A DNA stretch of 55,147 nucleotides from Burkholderiales bacterium. Lineage in GTDB: Bacteria; Pseudomonadota; Gammaproteobacteria; Burkholderiales; Casimicrobiaceae. The stretch spans positions 1-55,147 of the forward strand of contig JADGRP010000130.1 of the NCBI GenBank assembly GCA_017880805.1, written 5' to 3'. A model generated the notes under the pieces. That model was not told the origin of the DNA. It saw only the letters and a program-made list of their open reading frames with translations, and made no database searches. This document shows, in pieces, positions 9,450-17,471 of the stretch (position 1 is the first letter of the stretch; every line of letters starts with the position of its first letter). Both the position numbers and the translations under genes were made by a program.

Positions 9450-10028
9450 ATGTCGAACGATCGTTCCTACTTGGCCGCATTGCAGGATTACTACGCCGCC
9501 CACCGCGCTCTGCCGTCATATTCGTCCATTGGTGCGCTGCTTGGCCTGCGTTCTAAATCCTCGGTCGCTGCCCTGGTGGCGCGGTTCAAGCTTGCGGGCT
9601 TCGTGGAATCGACGCCGGATCGACGCCTGGCGCCGACACGGCAATTTTTCCAGCGTCCACTGGCTGAAGCGCCGGTGCACGCGGGACTGCCCAGCCCGAT
9701 CGATGACGGCCCCGCAGACGCGCTGACCCTCGACGATTATCTCATCGAGCATCCTTCGCGAACGGTGCTGGTGCGGGTCAAGGGCGATTCCATGATCGAC
9801 GTCGGTGTGCTGGACGGCGATCTTGTCGTCGTCGAGAAGCGCGCGGGCGCACGGCGCGGCGAAATCGTGGTCGCGATCGTCGATAACCAGTTTACGCTCA
9901 AGCGTCTCGATCTCGAACGGGGGCGCTTCATCCTGCGTCCGGAGAACAAGGCTTTTCCGGTCATACGACCAGAGGGCGCGCTGGAAATTTTCGGCGTGAT
10001 GGTGGGGCTGGTGCGCAAGGTCGCCTGA
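9450..10028 (+). CDS. LexA-like S24 autoprotease/repressor
   Basis: HTH-like N-terminus PSYSSIGALLGLRSKSSVAALVARFKLAGFV; Ala-Gly candidate cleavage site VHAGLPSP; Ser in VKGDSMIDVGV; catalytic Lys region VAIVDNQFTLKRL. Confidence 0.92.
   Translation: MSNDRSYLAALQDYYAAHRALPSYSSIGALLGLRSKSSVAALVARFKLAGFVESTPDRRLAPTRQFFQRPLAEAPVHAGLPSPIDDGPADALTLDDYLIEHPSRTVLVRVKGDSMIDVGVLDGDLVVVEKRAGARRGEIVVAIVDNQFTLKRLDLERGRFILRPENKAFPVIRPEGALEIFGVMVGLVRKVA
9455..9466. promoter_or_regulatory. Second GAACGATCGTTC palindrome, candidate operator O2, in codons 2-6 of the lexA-like CDS
   Basis: Exact 12-bp repeat of O1, centre-to-centre 36 bp. Confidence 0.65.
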
Positions 10029-10399
10029 CAGGGTTGGCGCGAAGTCGATTGCCGGCAGCGCTCGGGGGTCGATAAGATAGCGTCGAGGCAGGCGATTCAC
10101 GCCGCCGACCGGATCGCCGACCCATGAGCGCGCGGCAAGCTGATACCTATTCCACCGATACCCTGGCGAGACTGCGCGAGTTTCTCGATGTGGATTCGGA
10201 CGCGTCTTCGCACATGGCCCGAGAGGAACGGGCCAAGGTAAGAGATCTTCGCGCGGACGTCCGTCGGCTCGCCGGCTCCCGCTGGTTTCCCGGCGCACCC
10301 GGCTTTGGACGCGCTTTCTCGGGGTTCGAGCGGATCTTCTCCCTTTGCCTGCCGCCTGTGCATCGCAGACGTGGCTTACCCGCGCTCGGCGGCACTGCC

Positions 10400-11461
10400 A
10401 TGAACGCCGCTCAACCGCGCGCATTCGTAGGGGATTACTCTATTTTCGACCGACTTTCCATCGTTTACGGCGGTTTGTTCCGCGGCTCGGTCGTCATCAA
10501 CTACCTGCTCGGCATTGTCGGGGTCGGGTTCACGGTCTGCTCGATCCTTCCGCAACCGCGATTCGTTTCCCCATCGGGTGTGCTTCTGTTTCCCGAATTT
10601 GCGTATTACGCCGCATGCATCGAGTTCGCTTGCATTCTGATGATCAGCGCGATTTTTGGTTATGGCCACACGCCGGAAAACTGGCTGAAGCAGCCTCGCT
10701 CAGGTCGACGGTGGACACTGCGCCGCTTCGCCCACCGGTGGCATGAGCGCTGGCTCGAGTACCGTGTGCTTGCGGAGCGGTTCCGCTACCTTGAGCTGCT
10801 CCTGTCCATTTCGCCCGCTGCTGCTCGCGAGCCGCCGTTTACGCCGGCGAAACCCGAGGCGAGGCGCTGGTACGATCGCTACTTTGTCTGGCGCACGCAG
10901 GAGGAAAACCCGGCGAAAATCAGCGTGCGTGAGTTTCGCGAGTGGGCCCTGGCCCTGATGCTCGAACAGGTCGGGCATCACGACGCAAACAGTTCGCGAC
11001 GCGGTGCCATTGGCAGACGGCTGCATAAATTCGCGGTGCTGTTGTTTTTCTTTTCACTTCTGCTCTGCCTCGTGGACCTGGCGATCGAGTCGGAGGCGCT
11101 GCGCTGCACGACGCGGTTCGAGGGATTCTTGTTGCCGTGTCATTGGACGGCGTATTTCAACGAAAATTTCAGGTCGCTTGTGCTGTTTGGCGCGGTAATG
11201 GCCCCCGTGGTGGGCGCCGCGATCCATGGCGTGCTCGCGACAACCGAATACACCAAGGTCGCGGAATCTTCCCGGGAAGCCGCGGATCGGATGGCGGCGT
11301 TGCTGGTGCCGATCGCGGCATTGCCGCTTAGCGAGGCGGACGCCGACCTGGGGACGCTGGAGCCAGTCCGCGATGCGGTCATCGCGTTCGCCGATGCGGC
11401 GATCAACGAGGCGAGCGGCTGGCATGCGATGTTGCGCGACAAGAATGTCCCGCTGGTATGA
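10400..11461 (+). CDS. Four-TM membrane protein, SLATT/DUF4231-like (tentative)
   Basis: TM segments VVINYLLGIVGVGFTVCSIL, FAYYAACIEFACILMISAIFGYG, FAVLLFFFSLLLCLVDLAI, SLVLFGAVMAPVVGAAIHGVL; motif RWLEYRVLAERFRYLELLLS. Confidence 0.7.
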   Translation: MNAAQPRAFVGDYSIFDRLSIVYGGLFRGSVVINYLLGIVGVGFTVCSILPQPRFVSPSGVLLFPEFAYYAACIEFACILMISAIFGYGHTPENWLKQPRSGRRWTLRRFAHRWHERWLEYRVLAERFRYLELLLSISPAAAREPPFTPAKPEARRWYDRYFVWRTQEENPAKISVREFREWALALMLEQVGHHDANSSRRGAIGRRLHKFAVLLFFFSLLLCLVDLAIESEALRCTTRFEGFLLPCHWTAYFNENFRSLVLFGAVMAPVVGAAIHGVLATTEYTKVAESSREAADRMAALLVPIAALPLSEADADLGTLEPVRDAVIAFADAAINEASGWHAMLRDKNVPLV

Positions 11462-11891
11462 CGTCGTGGATTCCCTCGACCTGAGCGAAGATCGAGCCGC
11501 CCGCCGTGCACGCAAGCGCGCGGTAGTGGTACAAGTGGAATTCGCCGGGGCGGATGGCACGCTGTCGACGCAGGAAGGCCCCGTGAATTATTCAGCCGGT
11601 GACGCACTCTTGACGGGTACCGAAGGCGAACGCTGGCCCGTCAGTCGCGACGCGTTTGAGGTCAACTACGCGCCGGTGGCGCCGGCCCGGCCGGGCAAGG
11701 CGGGGCCGTATCGCAAGCGCCCAAGAGCGGTGTGGGCGAAACTCATGACCGACCCGTTCGACGTGACGCTCGATCGTGACCGCGGAACCTTGCGCGGACA
11801 ACCCGGCGATTGGCTGGTGCAATACGCGCCGTCGGATTTCAGCGTCGTCAGCGCGCGCGTGTTTGCGCAGACCTACGAGTTGCTCGATTGA
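11445..11891 (+). CDS. Hypothetical protein resembling PGDYG-type proteins
   Basis: Two internal GD motifs: NYSAGDALLTGTEGERWPV and GQPGDWLVQYAPSDFSVVSARVF; overlaps the upstream gene by 17 nt. Confidence 0.65.
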   Translation: MSRWYDVVDSLDLSEDRAARRARKRAVVVQVEFAGADGTLSTQEGPVNYSAGDALLTGTEGERWPVSRDAFEVNYAPVAPARPGKAGPYRKRPRAVWAKLMTDPFDVTLDRDRGTLRGQPGDWLVQYAPSDFSVVSARVFAQTYELLD

Positions 11892-13042
11892 CGACTTCCA
11901 ACGCGGTTATGCCGGAAAGACCCAAGCTGGCGTTGATCCTTTCGGGTGGGGGCGCTCGAGCAGCGTATCAGGCTGGCGTGGCCCGTGCCATTGCCGAAAT
12001 GCTGCCCGACGGCAGTACCAGCCCGTTCCGGATCGTTTGCGGAACGTCGGCAGGTGCGATTAACGCCGCTGCGCTCGCTGCGGGCACGCGCCATTTCCGC
12101 AATGCATCAACCATGCTGTGCAAGACGTGGTCGACGCTCAGCGTTGGCGACATCTACCGTGCGGATGGCGGGCATTTTGCTCATACCGGATGGCGCTGGC
12201 TGCGCTCGCTGTTTCCCGGCGCCGACCGTCAGCGGTCGATTGCGCTGCTCGACTACACGCCGCTGGCGAGCCTCCTTGCGCGTACGATTCATTTTCCGTC
12301 GATCCAACACAGCATCGACGCCGGCGCACTCGATGCGCTGGCCATCACCGCGTCGAGCTACCGCACCGGGATGTCGGTGAGCTTCTGCATGGGCGGGCCT
12401 GCGATGGAGTTGTGGGAGCGATCGCAGCGCGTCGGCGTGCGGGCCGCAATAGGAGTCCCACACCTGCTCGCGTCGAGCGCAATTCCATTCGTGTTCCCGC
12501 CGACACGGATAGGCAACGAGTACTTCGGCGACGGTGCCATGTGCCAGATGGCACCGACCGCGCCGGCGCTTCATCTTGGCGCGGACCGCATCCTCGTCGT
12601 TGGCGCTGCTCGCAGCGGCACACACGATCCGCCCGACGAAAACGCGGGTCCACCGACGCTGGCGCAGATCGGAAGCCAGGTGCTTGCCAGCGTCTTTACC
12701 GACGCGCTGGGCACCGACCTGGAGAAGGTCCGGCTGGTGAATATCGCCGTGCGTCAGATACCGCAGGAACGGCTCAACACGAGTCCGATGCCTTTGCGCG
12801 AAATCATGATGCTGGTGCTCACGCCGAGCGTTCCTCTGGAAACGCTGGCCGGCGCGTTCAGGCACCGGCTTCCGCGCACCCTGCGCATGGCGATCGGCCG
12901 CATCGGGGGAACCCGTTCCGGCGGAGAAGGCTTGTTGTCCTACCTGCTTTTCGACGCCGGTTTTTGCTCGGAACTGATCGAGCTCGGTTATCGCGACGCG
13001 CAGAACAGGCGCGACGCGCTGGCAACTTTTCTTTCCGTCTAA
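11888..13042 (+). CDS. Patatin-like phospholipase (start at TTG 11888 or ATG 11909)
   Basis: Oxyanion motif SGGGARAAYQAG, GTSAG serine motif, Asp motif DGAM. Confidence 0.92.
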   Translation: MTTSNAVMPERPKLALILSGGGARAAYQAGVARAIAEMLPDGSTSPFRIVCGTSAGAINAAALAAGTRHFRNASTMLCKTWSTLSVGDIYRADGGHFAHTGWRWLRSLFPGADRQRSIALLDYTPLASLLARTIHFPSIQHSIDAGALDALAITASSYRTGMSVSFCMGGPAMELWERSQRVGVRAAIGVPHLLASSAIPFVFPPTRIGNEYFGDGAMCQMAPTAPALHLGADRILVVGAARSGTHDPPDENAGPPTLAQIGSQVLASVFTDALGTDLEKVRLVNIAVRQIPQERLNTSPMPLREIMMLVLTPSVPLETLAGAFRHRLPRTLRMAIGRIGGTRSGGEGLLSYLLFDAGFCSELIELGYRDAQNRRDALATFLSV

Positions 13043-15129
13043 GCCCGCTGGACTTCGACCAACACGTCGTAAAACGTCGCCGCGCGGCCCATATCGGTCA
13101 GCCCCTGGCCGGTCAGCATATTGGCGTTGGTGCCATCCGGCGAGAGCTTTCGCCACCAGATCGATAGCGCAACCACCACGCCGGGCCGCGCCTTGTCCGT
13201 CACCCGCGCGGCCGCAATCATTGCGCCACGATCGTTGAACACCCGCACCCGCTCGCCATCGCTGATCCCGCGCGACGCGGCGTCGGCGGGATGTATGTCG
13301 AGCGACGGTGTCTTTTCCGCATCGAGGAAGACGGGAAGATTGGCGAAGGTGGAGTTCAACGCGTTGCGCGCCGGCGGCGAGAGCATCGCGAGCGGATATT
13401 TTCGCGCCAGCGCCGGGTCGCTTGCCGCCGATTCTCGCGGAGGAATGAATGTCGGCAGCGGATCCAGTCCCTGATTCGCCAGGGTCTGCGAATAAAACTC
13501 GCACTTCCCCGAGGGCGTGGGGAAGTTTCCATGTGCGAACGGCGCGAAAGGGGAGGGCACGTTCAGGCGCTGCCAACCCTTCTCCTTGAGCGTGTCCCAT
13601 GAAAGACCCCGCGCACGGGGATGATCGGTCAGGAACGCGTTGCGTGCCATCTCCTCGTCGCTTTCGCGGAAGCACGGCTCCTCGAAGCCCATGCGCGCGG
13701 CGAGCAGACGGAAGACTTCGGTATTGGGCTTGGCCTCGCCCAGCGGCGCAATGGCGGCATTGTTGGCGAGCGCGTAGAGGTGCCCGTAGGACGAATGGAT
13801 ATCGACGTGCTCGAGCTGCGTCGTTGCCGGCAGCACGATGTCGGCGTAATCCGCGGTGTCGGTCAGGAAAACGTCGTGAACGACGCAGAAGAGATCCTCG
13901 CGCGCGAAGCCCGCGACGACCCTGGCCGATTCCGGCGCAACCGCGACCGGATTCGAGTTGTAGACAAACAACGCGCGTATCGGCGGATCGTCGGCGTCAA
14001 CTAGTGCGTTACCGATCGTCGACATGTTGATGGTGCGCGGAGCGTTCCAGATCAGGTCGGGGCGTTCCAGCGCAGCGCCGTTCACCGGATACGCGCCGCT
14101 CGACGACAGCAATGCGCCACCGGCCGGATCGCGCCACGCGCCGACCAGTGCCGGCAGGCACGCTACGGTCCGGATCGCCATGCCTCCGCCGGCGTGGCGT
14201 TGCATGCCGTAGTTGAGCCGTATCGCCGCTGGGCGGATGGTGCCGTAGTCGCGGGCGAGTTCAACGATCTGCTCCGCTGCGAGCCCGGTGATTTGCGCGA
14301 CGCGTTGCGGCGCATAGTCGCGCACCCGCACCTTGAGCTGCTCGAATCCCAGCGTGTACCGATCGATATAGTCACAATCGATCAAATTCTCGCCGATCAG
14401 GACATGCATCACGCCCAATGCCAGCGCGGCGTCGGTCCCTGGAAGCAACGCGAGATGGAGGTGACATTTCTCCGCAGTCTGGCTGCGGTAGGGATCGATC
14501 GCGATCAGCCTGGCGCCTCGGCGTTTGGCTTCCTGGATCCGGCTCCACAGATGCAGATTGGATACGATCGGGTTCGAGCCCCAAATAAGTATCAGCCGGG
14601 CGTTCTCGAACTCCTCCATATCGATGCCGATGGAGGCGCCGATGGTCGCGGCATAGCCCGCCTTGCCGGCGGTCGCGCATATCGTGCGATCGAGTAGCGA
14701 TGCGCCGAGCTTGTGAAAAAAACGCCGATCCATCGAGCCGTATTGCAATAGCCCCATGGTGCCTGCATAGCTGTAAGGGACGATCGCCTCGGGACCGTCC
14801 GTCGATGCGGCAATCGCGGTGAAGCGGGTCGCGATGGCGTCGAGCGCTGCGTCCCAGCTGATGCGTCGAAACTTACTTTCGCCCTTCTTGCCTATGCGTT
14901 GCAGAGGATGCAGCACTCGCGCTTCGGAATAGGTGCGCTCGAGGTAGCGTGCGACCTTGGTGCAAAGAACACCGTTGGTCGTCGGATGTCCGGGGTCGCC
15001 CTCGACCTTGACCGCGCGTCCATTTTCCACCGTAACGTGCAAAGCACAGGTATCGGGACAATCGTGCGGGCATGCGCCGCGCACCATGGTGCGGCCGGAA
15101 GCGGGGAACAGGGGCTGATCGAGTGGCAT
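13039..15129 (-). CDS. Molybdopterin-dependent oxidoreductase (BisC/NarB-like, Fe-S N-terminus)
   Basis: CPHDCPDTCALHV...VLCTKVARYLERTYSEARVLHPLQRIGKKG; IWGSNPIVSN; C-terminal molybdopterin-dinucleotide binding region. Confidence 0.92.
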   Translation of the reverse strand: MPLDQPLFPASGRTMVRGACPHDCPDTCALHVTVENGRAVKVEGDPGHPTTNGVLCTKVARYLERTYSEARVLHPLQRIGKKGESKFRRISWDAALDAIATRFTAIAASTDGPEAIVPYSYAGTMGLLQYGSMDRRFFHKLGASLLDRTICATAGKAGYAATIGASIGIDMEEFENARLILIWGSNPIVSNLHLWSRIQEAKRRGARLIAIDPYRSQTAEKCHLHLALLPGTDAALALGVMHVLIGENLIDCDYIDRYTLGFEQLKVRVRDYAPQRVAQITGLAAEQIVELARDYGTIRPAAIRLNYGMQRHAGGGMAIRTVACLPALVGAWRDPAGGALLSSSGAYPVNGAALERPDLIWNAPRTINMSTIGNALVDADDPPIRALFVYNSNPVAVAPESARVVAGFAREDLFCVVHDVFLTDTADYADIVLPATTQLEHVDIHSSYGHLYALANNAAIAPLGEAKPNTEVFRLLAARMGFEEPCFRESDEEMARNAFLTDHPRARGLSWDTLKEKGWQRLNVPSPFAPFAHGNFPTPSGKCEFYSQTLANQGLDPLPTFIPPRESAASDPALARKYPLAMLSPPARNALNSTFANLPVFLDAEKTPSLDIHPADAASRGISDGERVRVFNDRGAMIAAARVTDKARPGVVVALSIWWRKLSPDGTNANMLTGQGLTDMGRAATFYDVLVEVQRA

Positions 15130-15234
15130 GGGTGAGACGCCGTCGACCTATTGTAAACCGGGCGTGCATCGGCTACTGCGCGCCGAGCCGAGGATTGCGG
15201 TATCGTTGCCGCCGTCGAGGCGATTCCCAACAAC

Positions 15235-16080
15235 ATGTCACCTGCGTTGCCCACGATTTCTTTGCCGTCTGGAGGCACCATGCCGACGCTTGGCCTCGGC
15301 ACCTGGATGATGGGTGAGCGTCGCCGCGACAGGACCAAGGAAGTCGCTGCCATTGCGCTGGGGCTCGATCTCGGGATGACCCTGATCGACACTGCGGAGA
15401 TGTATGCCGACGGTGGCGCCGAGGAGGTCGTCGCCGAGGCGATTGCCGGGCGCCGTGAGCAGGCGTTTGTGGTCAGCAAGGTCTATCCGCAGAATGCGAG
15501 CCGGCGCGGAGCCATTGCCGCGTGCAAACGCAGCCTGAAGCGCCTTGGAACCGATTGCCTCGACCTTTACCTACTGCACTGGCGCGGCGACATCCCGCTC
15601 GCGGAAACCGTCGACGCGTTCGAATCCTTGCGTCGCGATGGCTACATCCGCGAGTGGGGCGTTTCCAACTGCGACCGCGCCGACATGGAGGAGCTGCTCG
15701 CGCTGCCAAGCGGAGCGCGATGCGCCGCGAATCAGGTGATGTATCACCTCGGTTGCCGCGGCGTCGAATGGGACCTGCTTCCGTTCTGCCGCAGGCACCA
15801 GATTGCGGTGATGGCCTATTCGCCTGTCGGGCGCGGCAGATTGTTGCGCGATCGCCGCTTGCATGCTTTTGCCGGCGAGCTAGGTGCAAGTCCCGCTCAA
15901 GTTGCGCTCGCCTGGTTGCTCGGAAAACCCGGAGTGTGCGCGATTCCCAAGGCGGCAAGCGAGGCGCATGTCCGCGACAACCGGGCCGCCGCCGACCTCC
16001 GTCTGCCGGCCTCAATACTGAAGCAGCTCGAGAGCACCTTCCCGCCGCCATCGGGACCGACTTCGCTCGCGATTTTGTAG
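15235..16080 (+). CDS. Aldo/keto reductase
   Basis: LGLGTWMMGE...LGMTLIDTAEMYADGGAEEVV...SKVYPQNASRRG...DLYLLHW...GVSNCD...IPKA. Confidence 0.93.
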   Translation: MSPALPTISLPSGGTMPTLGLGTWMMGERRRDRTKEVAAIALGLDLGMTLIDTAEMYADGGAEEVVAEAIAGRREQAFVVSKVYPQNASRRGAIAACKRSLKRLGTDCLDLYLLHWRGDIPLAETVDAFESLRRDGYIREWGVSNCDRADMEELLALPSGARCAANQVMYHLGCRGVEWDLLPFCRRHQIAVMAYSPVGRGRLLRDRRLHAFAGELGASPAQVALAWLLGKPGVCAIPKAASEAHVRDNRAAADLRLPASILKQLESTFPPPSGPTSLAIL

Positions 16081-16300
16081 GACTAAGGTGCCGAAATGCG
16101 GCACCACTATCTGCCTGCGCGGCACCTCTGGCACGACCTTGGGCGGTCGCTGCAGCACGCTGGCGGCACCACGCTTCGTCATTGGAAAATCAGCGAGTTA
16201 GGTGAGCTTTCGCGTCCTGCTAATACCAATGGCATGGATGTTGCGTTGACTGGTCTAAAGGCGAATTTCCCAGATAGCCAACGTAACCGAGGATCGTGCC

Positions 16301-16615
16301 ATGGACTATACCCACTACGATTTCCTGGACCTGCCCCCTGGCGCGTCCGCGGCAAGAATCGAGGCCGCCTATCAGACGATAAAACAACGTCTGAATGGCC
16401 ACTCCGACGAGCAGATGATCCGCATGATTCACGAGGCGTACACGGTACTTTCGGACGCCGAACGGCGGCAACTGTACGACGAGGAGTTGCAACGTATTGC
16501 CACGGAAGCCGATGCGGAGCTCAAGAATGTGCTCGACAACCAGGCGCGACCGGCAAGACGCGTCCAGGATGTCCCCATGCCGCTCCTCACCGCGGTGAGC
16601 GCGTGGGCCGCATAA
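16301..16615 (+). CDS. J-domain-like protein lacking a canonical HPD motif
   Basis: DYTHYDFLDLPPGASAARIEAAYQTIKQRL-NGHSDE-QMIRMIHEAYTVLSDAERRQLYDEEL. Confidence 0.75.
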   Translation: MDYTHYDFLDLPPGASAARIEAAYQTIKQRLNGHSDEQMIRMIHEAYTVLSDAERRQLYDEELQRIATEADAELKNVLDNQARPARRVQDVPMPLLTAVSAWAA

Positions 16616-16982
16616 ATTCTTTGCGCCACGGATTCGACGCCGCGCCGCAATTACGCCGTCGCGTCGAGCCGTCGCGTCGCGCTCCGTCGCGCGCCCGCCC
16701 GCGGCCCGGTGCCGCCATCCTGGTGCGAAACAGACGCAAGCTTCATCCCGGACGCGTGGCGCTCGATCGCCAGCGCCCGTTGCATGTGAACGTCTCGAAC
16801 GCGTCGCCGCCGCCGGTCTATATGTGACCGGCTGTAACGACGAGCTGGTCCGGTTCGACCGCGTGGCTTCGTCCGTCGGGATGAACATAGAACACTTTCG
16901 ACATGACACGATGAGACTCGGTTAACAGTTACCGATCGACGCGCTCCGTATCGATGGGGGTGCGCAAGCGCAATGCGAATTG

Positions 16983-17336
16983 AAAGCGGCTACACGGGGA
17001 GAAGGCAGCGTGGAAAAATGCGTGAATTGCCAGTTCTATGACCGGCGCAACGGCCGGCCTACTGACGGCCGGGCAGCGATGTGGGGACAATGCCGGCGGC
17101 ACTCGCCACACCTGAATCCTCTAAGCGCCAAGAGCTACCTTGTCGAAGGCGTGTGGCCCCTGGTGCGCGACGACGATTGGTGCGGCGAATGGAGAGCAGA
17201 AACGCGCACGTCCATGTCGCGCGCTCGATTCGCGCCGCGTACCGATGTGCTTTCGACGACCGCGGCCGCCGCAAACTCCGGCGCCACCGCGGAACACTCG
17301 GTCTTTCTGATCGCTGCAGTCGCCGGCGACGACTAG
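16983..17336 (+). CDS. Small four-Cys hypothetical protein (putative metal-binding)
   Basis: CVNCQFYDRRNG...WGQCRRHSPHLNP...WPLVRDDDWCGEW. Start may be internal. Confidence 0.6.
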   Translation, partial: KAATRGEGSVEKCVNCQFYDRRNGRPTDGRAAMWGQCRRHSPHLNPLSAKSYLVEGVWPLVRDDDWCGEWRAETRTSMSRARFAPRTDVLSTTAAAANSGATAEHSVFLIAAVAGDD

Positions 17337-17471
17337 CGCTGAGCGACCTGAGTCGCGGCGACCCCAATCATATTCAGTTTCGCTGCGACGGCGCACGCGG
17401 CAGCGAGGTCGAGACAAGCATCGAGCGCTCAACGTTCGGCAACGGGCTAGCGCTCGGATACCATTGAGGGC

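Noticed and set aside
10124-10399. N-terminal extension of the 4-TM protein (MSARQADTYSTD...)
   Set aside because: Composition looks non-coding (many Arg/Pro, no hydrophobic pattern); ATG at 10400 begins the credible protein.
10400-13042. Calling the cassette a CBASS system
   Set aside because: No CD-NTase, Cap2/Cap3 or HORMA/TRIP13 gene is present; patatin alone is insufficient evidence.
12107-13675. 522-aa minus-strand ORF opposite the patatin and oxidoreductase genes
   Set aside because: Arg-rich low-complexity shadow translation opposite strongly coding genes; typical GC-rich antisense ORF.
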